Below, piece by piece: positions 53,706-64,000 of a stretch of DNA of 64,000 nt. The DNA lies in the NCBI GenBank assembly GCA_944548615.1, contig OX155951.1, positions 21,449,934-21,513,933 of the forward strand, in the 5' to 3' direction. Origin of the DNA: Micropterix aruncella. Its lineage: Eukaryota > Arthropoda > Insecta > Lepidoptera > Micropterigidae. Numbering within the stretch: position 1 is the stretch's first letter; each line of letters opens with the position of its first letter. The notes under the pieces were generated by a model. The model was not told where the DNA came from and did no database searches. It worked only from the letters and a program-made list of their open reading frames with translations. The position numbers were made by a program, and so were the translations under genes.

Positions 53706-56700
53706 TTGCGATGCGTGGGCACCGGCACCGACGAATATCTAGGTCACATGCTTAAAAAAATCGCAATTGCCGCTCTCGCACTTTTTTCCTGGCTAGTTTA
53801 CGGGATGATGTCCGGGCAGGAGGAGTTATCTTGGCTCATCTCCGAACATCTCAAACACTCGAATGTGAACCTGAATAAATGGACGGTGGCGAGGTCACCG
53901 GTGGGAGGTCGAGGGATATTCGCCACCGAAGATTTGAAGGCCGGCGAATTGATATTCGTCGATCACGCTTTGATGAAAGGGCCGCGATTCAGCAGTGTGA
54001 TCCAAATGGGATGCTCGAATTGTTATGATGGAACTGAAGATTTGTTGAAATGCGATCGTTGCCATTTGCCTCTTTGCTCGGATACTTGCCGGGAAAACGA
54101 AAATCATTTAAGAGAATGCAACGTTATCGTGAAATGGAATAAACTGAGTGAGGATATCGACTCAAATATGATTGCTAGAAGTTTGGTTCCGATACGGTCA
54201 CTCTTGATGAATGCTACAGAGAGACAGCTATCATGCGCGCTGCAGGCCAACGCTCTGCCGCGACACGGCAGCGAAATCACCCAACTAAAGACTTACTTCG
54301 ATATTGGTAAAGAAGAGGAAGAATTCATGAGACTCGTGTGTTATATACTAGATGCGAATGCTTTCGAAATACCCGGAAGGGAGAACCGGATGAGCCTACG
54401 CGGTCTATTCCCGATATCCGCCTTATTGAACCACAGTTGCGTTCCAAACACGCAGCACTACTTCGACGAAACCGACAATTTATACATGAAAGCCACTAAA
54501 ACCATTCCAAAGGGGGGCGAACTCTTCTGCTGTTACGCTAGATCATTCTGGGGCACGCCGGCGAGACGTCATCATCTCCACTCAACGAAACACTTCCTAT
54601 GCAACTGCGACCGCTGCGCAGATCCAACAGAATTCGGAACGTATCTAGCCGCTCTGAAATGCTTCGTTACCGGATGCGGCGGACTCTTACTTCCGTTGGA
54701 TTCCCTAAACGGCGACAGCGATTGGATATGCAAATCTTGCGAGGCTAGGGTGACGAAAAGTCAAATCGGGATTTTGCAAAGCGCAATGGGAAACATTTTG
54801 GGCACGCTAGATTTTGACGACCCACCTCAGATAACGGAGTTCCTGAATAGGCGTCTTTTAAAATTCATTCCGTCGAGTAATCAAATTATTGTTGAATTGA
54901 AGTGGAGACTGGTATGGCTGCTTGGCGTTAAGGAGGGATACGAATGGATGAGTAAGTGCTTTTGTATTATTTCCTTATAAATAAGTGAGTTAGTGAGTCT
55001 TTCCGGACTTGTACGATTATATTATGCGTTTCTTTCTTTGTGCGTTTCTTTGGTGGGTAGTTTCAATGCGAAAAAGTGACAACCGTTTATTTCACATTCC
55101 GCTCTAGCGTATTGCCCTGTCTCGTTCACACGAACTAATTTCCGATTTTAGTTTACGAAGAAACGCATTCGAGCCCTATGACTATCTTCTAGTGAACAAG
55201 TAGTAAGGAAAACTTTTATAGTGCCAATAAATATATTGTTAAACTATTATGTAATATACGATTAAATGAATATATAGATACTAAACAACAGTGTGCGTGT
55301 GTGTGGGTGTGTGTGTGTGTGTGTGTCTGTGTTTGGCTGTGTGTGTCGGTGTATATCTGTGTGTATGTGTGTGTGTGTTGTGTGTGTATGTGTGTGTGTT
55401 TACCCAAAACAGAGATTTCAAAAGCTGATAGGAGAAATTCGCCATTTTGTTTGAAAATGTCGGACTCTTCACAATATAAAATAATCATAAATTCCTAAAT
55501 ACTGATTCTAAAAAAATTAATAGATATGATTTAGAATTCTGGGAACATTACCTATTTTTATAACTCTTGCTCATATCACTTTTCGACATCTTCGGCGGGT
55601 TTTGAATTTAAAATGTTATAATCTGGCGATTGAATACTCCATAACTCCGTAATTATTAATGCTAGAATCGGAAACAAAACTTTAACTCTAGTGTTGTTAG
55701 TCACAATATTTTTGGTGGTTTACAAATTTATCAATTAAAACTTGTAAATGATGGGTAAAAAATTAGGAAATCAAACTTAAAAAGAGGAATTATTATAGCC
55801 GATAAAAACCCAATAATTTGAAGACAAGAAAACGAAAGAGTTTGGAAACCGAAATCAATTAAATCGCGCTTATAATAGCCGATACCCAGAGCGACCCATT
55901 GTATTTCTCTTCCTCAGGACGAAATTTGGAAAAGCATATGATGCCGTGTATTAACCAGATTTTTTGATTTAGTCTTTGGTTACCGAGGAAAAACCATTTT
56001 GTAATGCAAATCTAGGATATTTAGTATTTGTTGCCTTTAATTTAACCTGAACTGAAAAAAACGTTTTATGTGAAATAATAAAAAACTCTATTTTCATGTA
56101 TTTTCATTTAGTATCACCATATAAGCTCTTTTTGAAAAAAAAAAGGATTTTAGATACCGAACTAAAATCTTTCTAAAAATGATTAGGAAAGAGGTACATC
56201 ATTTTTGCTTTGAGAATTGCCCCACCTGGTGAAGAAGAACCGCGCCTAGTTGATTGCGTTTCTTGAAGAGTTTTCGACGTGCCTATCGATTCATTAATGA
56301 AAGTCGTACAGGGCCAATTTTTAAAAGTGTCGATCATCATTGCAAAATCGCTCGTAAAAATAAACCACTGTCTTCGAACATTGGGAGAATGGGTGGTGCA
56401 GATGCGTGTCTCTATCATCAGTGTCGCCATGGGAGGCCAGGCGAAGGCGAGTCGCCCGTTCGTCGTCTGCCGCTGGATCGCGCTGCCAAACATGTGCGTG
56501 ATCCACTACCATTATCGGTATATTGCCCGTGATTGATTGATTCGGAATGATTGTGTTCGCTTGTGGCGCGGTCGCAGCAGTGCCAACGCTGGCATTCCTA
56601 CCGCTAACCATTTTATATCAGAATCCAACGATGACCTTTTAGGTTTAGTGCCAGGGAATGGGACTTGCGGATGTGAACCCGATTCTATTGTTACCCACTG

Positions 56701-58227
56701 GATTATGGACGAACGCAATTATTCAATATAGAATAAATGCTATCAAAAAGTGCACGGTAGGTTAGTGATATCGTTTATTATACAGGATGAGTTTTTAGAT
56801 AGTGACTTCACATCCTTGAAGTCTGTGAATTAATACGAGCAAATAAGCAAGTTTTGATGAAAACTTAAAAAAAAAACACAAAACGATTAATTTTTTCGAG
56901 AATATATTTTTTTGCATATACATATAACAATATTGTTCATTCGCGAAATTTTACCTATTATTAGATGGCGCAGCGCGTTCAACGCTTATAAATATTGTAT
57001 TTATCGGTCAAGTTTTTCAAATGTACAAAAAAAAATTAAAAAGAAAGCCAAAAAAAAAAAATTTTTTTAATTTGGCTAACATTTTATATTGAAAGTTGCT
57101 TATTTGCTTGTTACTGATTCTTTCACTTCAAGGATGTCACTAATTATAAACTCACCCTGTATAGGGTACTAGATTGCTCAATGCCTTAATGCATTTTGGC
57201 ACTAGGATTTTACTATGAAACGCTACGTGTAGATGGCAGTCATAGATCCAAAAATTGACTAATCTTATCTTATGTTCAGTAGCCTTATAGACGGCTTCTA
57301 AACATGCCTATACGTTATCCTATCACAAAATAAAATAATAGTACAATAACAAATTAAGTTTTAAATCATATATCTTATTATTTTAATATTATTTACATAA
57401 GGATGTCAATTTTAATTTGCGATGCAGGTTTTAATTCATAATAATTGAGCACCTAATGTTCAAATAGTCTAGATGGCATTTTAATCTCTCCATATTATTT
57501 CTGTGGTGTAATCAGCCTATATAAAAATGCGATAGATGGTAGTATTAATTTAAATGTTATTATTGTTGCCATTGGTACATTAAGGGGTTTCTAAAATCAA
57601 TTAGGCCTTTATACAAAAACCATTCATTATCAATTTTACGATAAATGGCCAAATAAATTGCTATTAGTTTCGCAAGACAATGCTATCAGCGCCACCAGTA
57701 TGTTGTTAGAAAAGGGTTTCTTAAACCGTACTATGGCGTTTACTAAATTGCTACACAAAATATCTTGATATAGATGTGTGAATCAACCTGTTTTTGAAAT
57801 AAGAAACTATATCCTCTTTCGAATAGCTTATATCAGCTTATTTTATTCTTTTTCTCTTTACAGAGCTGAGTGCGGAGTCGCTGATCGCGAAAGAGCAGCT
57901 ATGCCGAGAGTTATCGAATCTCTACGAGCAACTGCGCGCTGGGCGAACGACCCTTCTCGGACTTCTTCTGTATCATCTTCATTGCTGCATCGCAGAGCGA
58001 CTGCGCAGAGATCACACACTGCTCAACGTAGGTTTCTCAATTCTCCCAATCGCCATCTCAATTCCTACTTTCAAGTTTTATAATAAATTCCTCAGGTCTT
58101 GAAGGACGAGCTTCGATCGACGATCCTTGATGCTTGCAACATTCTCAAAGATGACGTCACATCTCCAGCTGATCTTGAATCCAGGAGGGATTATGTCATG
58201 ACTTTGAATAACGATCTCTTTGATTAA
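53706..58227 (+). CDS. SET and MYND domain protein (SmydA-like)
   Basis: Arthropod SmydA proteins are predicted lysine methyltransferases. Three exons join in phase: 53706-54951 (donor GTAAGT), 57864-58027 (acceptor TTACAG) and 58096-58227 (stop TAA); product 513 residues. The SET domain is split by the finger: GRGIFATEDLKAGE (68-81), MYND CSNC...CDRC...CSDTC...H...C (103-138), then LLNHSCVPN with the NHSC motif at 242-245, GGELFCCYA, and a post-SET cysteine cluster (CNCDRC). The 3' exons add a helical C-terminus (KEQLCRELSNLYEQL). The first 33 residues contain a hydrophobic run (IAIAALALFSWLVY); initiation at the ATG pair at 53805/53808 is an alternative. Intron 1 (2.9 kb) is full of MITEs. 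Confidence 0.93.
55024..55176. mobile_element. GCGTTTCTTCGTGAAC MITE, partial copy D
   Basis: Only the right half is clear: GGTGGGTAGTTTCAATGCGA, CACATTCCGCTCTAGCGTAT, GTTTACGAAGAAACGCATTC then GAGCCC. In SET-MYND intron 1. Confidence 0.7.
55290..55402. repeat. (GT)n microsatellite, interrupted
   Basis: GTGTGTGTGT-rich tract with scattered interruptions, intronic. Confidence 0.9.
56230..56730. other. GC-richer coding-like patch of unknown origin
   Basis: About 500 bp inside SET-MYND intron 1 with base composition unlike the intron. Open frames exist in several phases on both strands. The plus strand includes a hydrophobic stretch, IVFACGAVAAVPTLAFLPLT, that could be a membrane segment, but it is bracketed by stops. 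It may be a decayed gene copy or a captured fragment. I do not recognise the family. Confidence 0.35.
56781..57162. mobile_element. TACAGGGTGAG MITE, copy 3
   Basis: TACAGGATGAGTTTTTAGAT at left; CACTTCAAGGATGTCACTAA and AACTCACCCTGTATA at right. Nearly complete, with the central inverted GCGCAGCGCGTTCAACG motif. In SET-MYND intron 1. Confidence 0.8.
57165..57757. mobile_element. MITE with TTAGAYTGCTCAAC ends, copy B (no hAT insert)
   Basis: Left GTACTAGATTGCTCAATGCC and right GCCATAGTACGGTTT (as reverse complement) match the ends of copy A in opposite orientation. It keeps the single, unoccupied site ATCTCTCC at 57484-57491. Confidence 0.7.
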
Positions 58228-58429
58228 GACTGTTAAATTCATATCGCATTATTTTATTATAATAATTATAATCGACATAATTTATAAAGAATTATGAGTT
58301 TTAATTTGAACCCTGAAACCTTATCAATATGGTGAAACTTTCAATGGTAAAAGTAGGTATTATACAAATCAAAGGTGAAAAAAATAGAAGGTTAAGTGCT
58401 TAAGAAGGAAATAACTTACTACGAACGTA
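58228..58429. other. 3' flank of the SET-MYND gene
   Basis: AT-rich; no exact AATAAA noted in the first 80 bp. Confidence 0.4.
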
Positions 58430-58740
58430 TGGCTTACTTTTCGCAACATTAGAAGATCTTATAACTACTCTATCAAATAATTTTTCTACCAGATCTCCTG
58501 CTTACTTGAAGGATTTATTTATGCTCCTTTCTAGCCATGGCCTTTCCTCAGAGTTCTAGTCGGGATAATACTCTGCCAGTACAGTTACATCGATCTTCCA
58601 CATATGCAAATTCTTTTGCGATCCTGGCTGCTCGTTTATGGCATCAGCTCCCATCGAATATTCGAAGTGCTCGTTTTGTGCAATTATCTATTTGAAAAAG
58701 TTATTGAAAGAACATTTTACCTGAAGTTAAAAATAGATTA
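58430..58740 (+). pseudogene. non-LTR retrotransposon C-terminal fragment
   Basis: Plus-strand translation includes 'LPVQLHRSSTYANSFAILAA' and 'RLWHQLPSNIRSARF', the typical end of a LINE polyprotein (RxSxYANSF...LWNxLP). Stops and frameshifts are present. Confidence 0.65.
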
Positions 58741-59039
58741 TACGCCCTATTCCTTTTTGCTTTGCTTATTTTGTTTTATTGTGCTTTTATATATATTTTA
58801 AAAATAATTGGTATTAGATATACATATACTATTTTTTAAATTAGGTACCTATCATATATTATATAGGTCAAATATTATTATTATTATTTGTTTCGTATCT
58901 AGCGATTGGAGAGGGGGTCGCCCTCGCAGCCAATGCGCTGCCGTTGGTGTCGCTGGATCTCGTACTCTATTCATTTCCATTCTTGACTATTTTAGGCGAG
59001 CATCGATAGCCGATAATCGTTGATTCTTTACGTCGTTTT

Positions 59040-59510
59040 GATATTCTTTAGCCAGGTTTTCTTCGGTGCCGAACGCTAAATTCTCCATTCGTCGGACGGT
59101 CTCGCCAAAGAAGTTTACGTGGCAAGCGATTATCGTTCATTCGGCAAACATGGCCGAACCATCGTAGTCGACGTTTTTGTATTTCTTCTTCGATCGTTGT
59201 TTGTTGATCGCATCTTTCTCTAATGGTCTCGTTTCGAATTCGGTCGCGGAGTGAGACACCGAGAATCTGCCTCAAGCGTCGTATTTGGAAGACCTCGAAT
59301 TTGTTGAGATCCGATTATAGTAACGTCTACGTTTCCTATTCATAAAGAAGAATGGGAAAGACCATCGCTCGGTATAGTCGTATTTTGGTTTTGATGGTAA
59401 TAATCGTTCGCTTCCATATGCACCTTTTGAGCGAGGCGAATGTTGCTGTTGCCTGACCGATCCGGCTATGGACATCGGCCGTTGATGCCATTTTCTTTTC
59501 CGTAACAAAC
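59040..59510 (-). pseudogene. RTE/BovB-like reverse transcriptase C-terminal fragment
   Basis: Minus strand reads 'RQILGVSLRDRIRNETIRE', then 'RRLRWFGHVCRMNDNRLPRK' and 'LLWRDRPTNGE', the conserved tail found in RTE-type and related LINEs. The upstream 'MVFPILLYGSETW'-type segment is only partly readable because of frameshifts. Confidence 0.75.
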
Positions 59511-60299
59511 GATCCTAAATACTTGAATTGTTAGATTAATAAGTAAATATGCAATATATTGCATATTAATATGCAAAAGGTAAAATGCAATATATTGCCA
59601 CCACACTTCTCTATACGTGCAATATAATGATTGTCCGTAAGGTATTGCGATTACGCAATAAGTCAGACATTTGTATCATATTTTATTGTGCATAAAATAT
59701 ATTTACTTCTACGCATAGAGCGGATTGAAAATGGCATCAAAACACGGAAACGAAAAAAGCTACTATGGGTGATATTGCGTCAACAACGGTAAAATACGTG
59801 CACAAGATAAAAAATAGCTCACGAGTGCTAAAGGTAAAATAGAGATAACTCTTCACAGTAAATGCAAACTCACAATGTTTAGTCTAAATAAACACACTAC
59901 ATAAGAAACCAAAAAATAAACTTACATAATATTGTTATTTTATTTCGCTTTACTAGTACTATAGTAGATCCTAACAACATTATCACTTCCTGCACTATGT
60001 ATACTAAACTATGAAAAGGTAAGGCGATACGGGGCTTTCTCATCCTGTGCGTGACGAACTGCATTGTTCAGCAAAACTAGTTCTTGGAACATTATGTTTC
60101 CAGGCGGCGGCATTGCTGTTTTATTACTCTGTGAGAAATCCGTGCGTAGGGTATCGTGACATGTACGATTTTGATTGTCCGTGGTTTGTCTTCGATTACT
60201 CACATCGGTTACTGTTGGGGAGCTGTCTACTTATTTTTGGTAAGTCTTAATGAGTAATGATGTTAAAGGGGGATGATGGTAATAATGGTATGATAACAC
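59511..60299. other. intergenic, no clear feature
   Basis: Includes TGCAATATATTGCAT palindromic motifs near 59550-59595. An open frame at 60047-60250 has no recognisable domain. Confidence 0.35.
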
Positions 60300-60795
60300 G
60301 TCCACCCGCACTTAGCCATACTTTTAGGGCCATTGTTACTTACCCCCACCTAAATAACTATTGGATAGCTAACCTAGGATACCAGTCGCAGAATTTACTT
60401 CTCAACACTGGGTCATCGACTATCCCCAGCCCGCAGTGCCAGGTAGCAGGCCTATTTTCATCTTTGAGTTATCCCTAGAGAGTCTCAGGAAGTGACTTAT
60501 CAATTTTTGTATGGGTTCCTTAATGACTCTCTTTGTCTGCTTCTAGTTTGTTCCTCACCACTTTATCTACTTCCTGGTTCTGTTCCACAAGGCGGTACTT
60601 GTATACCCATCTGGAACGATTGATGGCTATGACGACCCCTGCCTTAGAAGTCCACCCGCTTCCTCATTGCCTCTAACTTGACTGTGTCCTTACACCCATG
60701 TGAGGTATATGTTGTTGGCTTTTGATATTTTTTCCAATACTTCATGGAGTTCCTTGGTTAGTTTCACTTGAGCGCTAAGACCACTGATATGTTGT
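60300..60795 (-). pseudogene. Jockey-type RNase H fragment
   Basis: Minus strand reads 'VKLTKELHEVLEKISKANNI', 'YLTWV', stop, then 'GHSQVRGNEEAGGLLRQG', the GHSGxxGNExAD block of LINE-encoded RNase H, followed by decayed 'GLLPGTAG'. Dead fragment. Confidence 0.7.
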
Positions 60796-60798
60796 CTA

Positions 60799-61157
60799 TA
60801 CAGGGTGAGTTTTTATTTAGTGCCATCATTGAAGTGGGTGTAACGATATGAGCAAATAAGGAACTTTTGATTTTGAAAAAACAATTCATTATTTTTGCAA
60901 ATTTGAAAATCTTGATTGATAATAAAAGTTTGACAATCGTTGAGCGCGCTGTGCCATCTAGCCATAAAAAAAATATCGCGAATAAACAATATTCGCGAAA
61001 TGTTACCTAACGGTAGATGGAGCAACGCGCTTAACTCTTTTTATACTTTTTTCAACTTTTCAGTTTTTTTTTGTTTTTTTATTAATCAAAAGTTGCTTAT
61101 TCGATCGTTTGATTCACCTACTTCAAGTATGTCACTAATGAAAAAAGTTATCCTGTA
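60799..61157. mobile_element. TACAGGGTGAG MITE, copy 4
   Basis: Left TACAGGGTGAGTTTTTATTT, right TCACTAATGAAAAAAGTTAT then CCTGTA; central AATATTCGCG palindrome. Near-complete copy. Confidence 0.8.
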
Positions 61158-61299
61158 TATGTGTATCTCCATACCTCCTGCAGGCAAGATTGTATTACGT
61201 TTTCCGCTTGAAAAATCGTAGAGTTTGGCCCCAGATATTTTTTGATCTTCAGCCTCAGGGATTGCGATTATGCTGGGGACAGGGGTGTCCCGGAGAGAT

Positions 61300-61562
61300 A
61301 CGTTGAGCGCGCTTCGCTATCTAGCGGGGTAAATTAACGATTGCTAATAAACAGAGCAATTTTTACTTGCCACTTGATAGCGCCTCATGCTCAACACTTT
61401 TTATACCATTAAAAAAACAAATTTTCAAAAATAATAAATATTTTTTGGAAAAAAAAAACACTTTTTTTTGTTTCATCGCCAAACTTTTATCAAAAGTTGC
61501 TTAGCTGCTCGTACTGATTCACCCTCTTCAAGGATGCCGGTTAATTAAAACTCAACTGTATA
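61300..61562. mobile_element. TACAGGGTGAG MITE, copy 5 (left end lost)
   Basis: Retains TTGAGCGCGCTTCGCTATCT, AAAGTTGCTTAGCTGCTCGT, TTCAAGGATGCCGG and AAACTCAACTGTATA at the right. Confidence 0.65.
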
Positions 61563-63379
61563 TGCCACTCTCAAGCTTATTGGGTGGTGGCCCGAGACTC
61601 ATACAAATAGTAGCATTCTCCTTTAACGATTCGGTATTCGGCCAAATAGCAAAAAAGAGACCGAATAGGCCGAACAGGCCGAATACCGAATAGCTGCCGG
61701 ATATTCGGAGCAACAATAAATTATTGCATGAAAGTATTTGGGAGTGTTTTGGTGCCCACAGCACTGATGACGCGGGTGGAGTAGATTATGAGACCGTAAA
61801 TAAATTTTCATAACGAGCATATCACCTGGCGGAGATAAATATGTTTTTTGAATTTATGAATAGTCGTAAATATGTTAGAGCACGTCGGCTATTCCGAGGC
61901 ATCTGAGGCAATAAGAAATCACTTCCCGCTGGATATTTTCGTTCTAAAATAAATTTTATTTAGTAGGTTTAAGATGGCCCCGTAAGTAACACACACTCTG
62001 GCTCTATCGTCTTTTGACACCACCTTTCAAGATGAGAGAACAGATATTATTTTAGGATTTAAAATTTAACAGTTGTAGCTGTGTTCAAAAACTAAGTTTG
62101 ATTCAACTGCAGCCCTCGTTTCTGTTAGTTAGTGCCTGATTTTAGAAAATTATTAAACCTTCATACCTTCATGCTCTTCTCAATTTTATAACACCTTCAC
62201 ATTTTTTTATTATATTTAAATATTTTAGGTTGATGTTTAAAAATGTGTAATGTGTGGGACACGCCACAATGTTCGGGAAGACGAAAAGCAACAAACAGGA
62301 AATAATTGTGCAATATTACATATCATTTTCTTATACATATATATTAGAATGTAGTGTTTATTCATATATTTGTATATATTATTACTTATTTTCCACTTAA
62401 ATTTATTGAATATAAAGTAAAGTTTACTTTATTTTAGTCCTTAATTACATACATATTTTTTTTCTACTTTAAATTTTACTTTAATTTGTGTAAACAACAC
62501 ATTTGTTAAATTTAGAAATATTTGAAAAATGATCACCTTCGTCAGTTCGCGAGTTACAAAAATACAGTTGGTATAACACAGCACAGCCAGAGACAGACCT
62601 TCTAGGTCTAGTTGGTTGTGCGATTTCGCCTCATTCGGATTTGCTAGCATATTTATATGCATAGAGCTATGTTTTTCGCTATAATAATGTTTGTTCCGAA
62701 TTATTCCTCATGTACAACAGTATGCATGTCCTTGTATTTTTTTTCTTGTACGTTATAAATAAATAAATAAATAAATATAAATAAATTATTATTTATTCTT
62801 CTTCGTTCAAATTATTTATTATCAATTATCAAAAAAAAATCTATTTAGTTATCTACGATGTGCCTTGCAATAAAATTAGTGCACTTTTACAATTTACGCT
62901 CACACGATCCAACTGTTGAAAAATTATTTCCAATTCAGAGTTGGGCTTATTTAAATGACAATTTCGGGACATGAAATCGCGTACTACGCAACTTATTTGT
63001 GATTCACAGGAATGTGAAACAAGTAATTATATTAAAAAGAACAAAAAACACGACTTCCGTTACAGAAAGTGAACTAATGCATTTATAATTATTTTTATTA
63101 CGGTTTTTTAAAAAAATATTTGTGGTTTATGTATTTATCCATATAGATAGATGTACATATATTCCCGGCATGTACTCAATCAGACCTTTATTTGCACACT
63201 AAAACCGATGTATTTATATTAATTTATTGACATTTTGACATTCGGACATTTGGACATTTAGACAACTAGTTACCTGGTATTTTGACAGTTAAGGTACCCT
63301 ATGACACTCAGGATGACATAACGATTCTGAAAACAAATCACACACTTCTAAATCGGTTTAAGATGTAGGTAGATGTAGA
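61563..63379. other. AT-rich intergenic DNA
   Basis: Includes short direct repeats of CCGAATA/GGCCGAA near 61655-61705 and an AAATAAATAAATAAAT run near 62757. No gene recognised. Confidence 0.4.
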
Positions 63380-63810
63380 TACATACATAGATGAACCCTG
63401 AACATATTACACTCCTTTTTTGTTGGGCAGTCGGGTAATAATGATTTGGACTGTACGGAGAATAGTACTGGACGATTTCCTGCTCCAAAACTTGAGCTGT
63501 GCGGGAACTTGCATTGTTGTAATAGAGGATTATGCGCCTTTTCGCATTATAATTCTGACAAACATACAATTGTGTACCTACCAATCTGCGGTAACTGCCT
63601 CCATTTTTTAAAGATAATTGAGGCAACATGTTCAGATTTTGATACAAATGAAGCGATAAATTTACTCGATACACTGCGAGAACGAACTACTTGGGCAGGT
63701 TTAAGCTCAATCTCAAAGACACAAAAACCAGCCCCAATTGTCATTTGTTTAAAAGCAAAATAAATAAATGGCTGTTGCAAAGAAGAGCGTTTATCTATCC
63801 ATGCCATGGT
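63380..63810 (-). pseudogene. mariner-like transposase relic with lost catalytic residues
   Basis: Minus strand reads 'SSKFIASFVSKSEHVASII', then 'KKWRQLPQIGRYTIVCLSEL' and, in another frame, 'KRRIILYYNNASSRTAQVLE' and 'YYSPYSPNHY'. The HHDNAPxH block has become YYNNASSR, so the second catalytic Asp is Asn, and PYSPD has become PYSPN. Together with the frame shift this makes it clearly dead. Confidence 0.7.
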
Positions 63811-64000
63811 CGATGTAGTAGAATAAGTTGAAGTTGACTTAACATATATTGTGTTTATATGTATGTATGTGTATATGTGTATTTCTATTTCCTATATAAT
63901 ATTGTATTTTTTTTATTTTTTTATTATTATATATATTTTTTAATAATAATAATTATTATTGTGTTTGGTTGGTTCATGGACCCTCGTTTTAAATGTAAAA
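63811..64000. other. AT-rich window end
   Basis: TATGTATGTGTATATGTGTA and TTATTATTATT runs; nothing coding. Confidence 0.5.

Noticed and set aside
55216..55498. Thr/His-rich or Val/Cys-rich open frames
   Set aside because: Translations of the (GT)n microsatellite.
60047..60250. 67-residue open frame with hydrophobic stretches
   Set aside because: No recognisable domain, no splice or start support, and an equally long frame runs antisense.

Overview
This window is eukaryotic nuclear DNA, almost certainly from an insect. It is AT-rich, has spliced genes with GT-AG introns, and is crowded with class II transposons, MITEs and non-LTR retrotransposon fragments. Short (TTAGG)n runs, a tRNA-derived SINE and an 'ACCGACTTCAAAAAAAGG' repeat also fit an insect. 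I cannot settle the order; Lepidoptera or Hemiptera are my best guesses. I see no operons, CRISPR arrays or other prokaryotic features.

Six protein genes can be supported by joining exons at visible splice sites with intact reading phase. (1) The 3' terminal exon of a kelch/F-box (FBXO42-like) gene, 2418-3263 (+). (2) SYF1/XAB2, a spliceosomal HAT-repeat protein, 6766-9409 (-), two exons. (3) An alpha-aspartyl dipeptidase (peptidase family S51), 11880-14302 (+), three exons. (4) ZC3H13 (fly Flacc/Xio), a subunit of the m6A-writer complex, 17469-25586 (-), six exons. (5) A very large MYND-finger protein with an MSS51-type C-terminal domain, 30569-40751 (-), five exons. (6) A SET-MYND protein of the arthropod SmydA group, 53706-58227 (+), three exons. 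They are unrelated housekeeping or chromatin/RNA genes and do not form a functional cluster.

Most of the remaining sequence is repeats. Left part (1-6.5 kb): hAT and non-LTR remnants, a MITE, a TTAA MITE split by a pogo-like fragment, and a foldback element. Middle (10-31 kb): a dead mariner, a SINE and a MITE inside the dipeptidase intron, an R2/NeSL-type endonuclease fragment, a Harbinger element inserted into a copy of itself inside a ZC3H13 intron, a near-perfect 0.84-kb palindrome with TTAGG runs and 15-bp repeats, and a hAT element with its 8-bp target duplication intact. Right part (41-64 kb): reverse-transcriptase fragments, a pogo-like element, a GC-rich retroposon family with a conserved 3' hairpin, a tRNA-Val-like relic, a 1.6-kb inverted repeat, a second SINE, several MITE families and two more mariner relics.

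The most interesting material is repeat biology. One family may be undescribed: the retroposon with the 3' GGG-TTCG-CCC hairpin. Five separate inverted-repeat loci could be transcribed into long hairpin RNA. I found no defence system, gene cluster or other novel protein machinery. Splice sites and TE boundaries were read by eye and are exact only where a base position is justified in the entry.
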